Assembly (NCBI GenBank): GCA_027322565.1
Contig: DAHVRG010000259.1
Location: 1 to 6,029, forward strand
Reading direction: 5' to 3'
DNA: 6,029 nucleotides
Source: Georgenia sp.
Lineage (GTDB): Bacteria > Actinomycetota > Actinomycetes > Actinomycetales > Actinomycetaceae
The notes under the pieces are model-generated. The model did not search any database. It had not been told where the DNA came from and saw nothing but the letters and a program-made list of their open reading frames with translations. Within the stretch, counting starts at the first letter, position 1. Each line of letters begins with the position of its first letter. The translations under genes and the position numbers were made by a program. Positions 5,222-6,029 of the stretch are shown piece after piece.

Positions 5222-6029
5222 CTAACGGGGCTCGGCCGCGACGGCCGGCTCGCCCAGCTCCTGGCCGGTGAGCTGGAGGAACGCGTCGTCGAGCGTGGCG
5301 GAGTGGGTGCGGAAGTCGGTGGCAGGGACCTCGTGGCGCAGGAGGGCGGCGGTCACCTCGCGCACGAGGTCGCCCTCGCCGGAGACCCGCACCTGACCGT
5401 CGTCGACGACGACGTCGCTCACGCCGGGCAGGGCGCGCAGCAGCGCCGGGTCGAGCGGGGCGTGGGCGCGGAAGCTCACGCCGTCGGCCCCGCCGACCCG
5501 TCCGACCAGCCCCGCGGGGGTGTCGAGGGCGACCACCCGGCCCGCGTCGATGACGGCGATCCGGTCGCTGAGCCGCTCGGCCTCCTCCATGACGTGGCTG
5601 ACCAGGACGATCGTGATGCCGTCCTCAGGCATCTCCTCGATGAGGCGCCAGATCTCGCGGCGGGCGGCGGAGTCCAGGCCGGTGGTCAGCTCGTCGAGCA
5701 CGGCGACCCGCGGGCGGCCGACGACGGCCAGGGCGATGTTCAGCCGCTGGAGCTGGCCGCCGGAGAGGTTCTCCGTGCGCGTGTCGCGCACCTCCGCCAG
5801 ACCGAGCCGCTCCAGCAGGCCGTCCGGGTCGAGGCCGTCGTGGTGGAAGGAGCGGTACAGGCGGACCTGCTCGCGGGCGGTGAGGCTCGCGTGCGGGTAG
5901 CCCCTCTGCAGCTGCACGCCGACCACCTGCTGCACGCGGGCTCGCTCTGCCCGCGGGTCGACGCCGAGGACGCGCACGTGCCCGCCGTCGGGCTTGCGCA
6001 GCCCGACAGCACACTCGACCGTCGTCGTC
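5222..6029 (-). CDS. ABC exporter ATPase, DrrA class, N-terminus beyond the window
   Basis: This is the nucleotide-binding partner of the DrrB-type permease downstream. The visible 268 residues start with TTTVECAVGLRKPDGG, that is, directly after the Walker A lysine, so roughly 40-50 N-terminal residues are missing at the right edge only because of the window. Motifs in order: Q-loop GVQLQ (near 5910), signature LSGGQ (5767-5753), Walker B VAVLDE (Asp at 5695-5693, Glu at 5692-5690), D-loop GLD, and H-loop His in LVSH (5596-5594). The Walker B region reads DELTTGLD, with Leu in place of the usual Pro after the catalytic Glu. As I recall, this is a recurrent variant in actinobacterial members. 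A C-terminal domain of about 90 residues follows, ending near TLDDAFLQLTG, the usual DrrA-type end. The stop is TAG at 5224-5222. Confidence 0.93.
   Translation of the reverse strand, partial: TTTVECAVGLRKPDGGHVRVLGVDPRAERARVQQVVGVQLQRGYPHASLTAREQVRLYRSFHHDGLDPDGLLERLGLAEVRDTRTENLSGGQLQRLNIALAVVGRPRVAVLDELTTGLDSAARREIWRLIEEMPEDGITIVLVSHVMEEAERLSDRIAVIDAGRVVALDTPAGLVGRVGGADGVSFRAHAPLDPALLRALPGVSDVVVDDGQVRVSGEGDLVREVTAALLRHEVPATDFRTHSATLDDAFLQLTGQELGEPAVAAEPR

Noticed and set aside
1..6029. CRISPR arrays, tRNA or rRNA genes, toxin-antitoxin or phage genes
   Set aside because: I looked for spaced repeats, tRNA-like arms and recognisable proteins of these classes on both strands and saw none.

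Overview
The window is GC-rich, and its codon use (third positions almost always G or C), GTG starts and TetR/ABC family types point to a high-GC actinobacterium. I cannot place it to genus. It is not a phage, CRISPR or toxin-antitoxin region. It is an efflux locus: two unrelated ABC-2 type exporters separated by one gene of unknown function, with the end of an insertion sequence on the left.

Left to right: (a) 1-210 is the end of an IS481-like element, with the first 32 codons of its transposase on the minus strand and cut by the window edge. (b) 232-3496 is a tightly packed minus-strand operon, transcribed right to left: a TetR-family repressor (3496 to 2819), an ABC ATPase (2822 to 1875) and a 12-helix ABC-2 permease (1875 to 232). 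The genes overlap by 4 bp and 1 bp. Order, sizes and motifs match the Mycobacterium tuberculosis Rv1219c-Rv1218c-Rv1217c (tetronasin-type) exporter set. (c) 3497-3649 is a divergent intergenic region holding a candidate promoter whose 18-bp spacer contains two tandem 8-bp repeats, a probable operator. (d) 3650-4306 is a plus-strand conserved-hypothetical type gene. (e) 4307-4437 is a convergent gap with an 8-bp-stem hairpin and possibly the start of a lost third gene. (f) 4438-6029 is a second minus-strand ABC pair of the DrrA/DrrB type. Its ATPase runs off the right edge just after the Walker A lysine position.

The likely logic of the main operon is as follows. The TetR protein represses its own promoter; a ligand, probably the exported drug, releases it; the ATPase and permease are then made by translational coupling. 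Substrates cannot be read from the sequence. Nothing here is clearly a new system. The best unexplained structure is in the insertion sequence. A perfect 13-bp inverted repeat buries the transposase ribosome binding site, and a candidate internal promoter would start transcripts between the arms. This looks like protection against read-through from the exporter operon that ends 22 bp away and is transcribed in the same direction.
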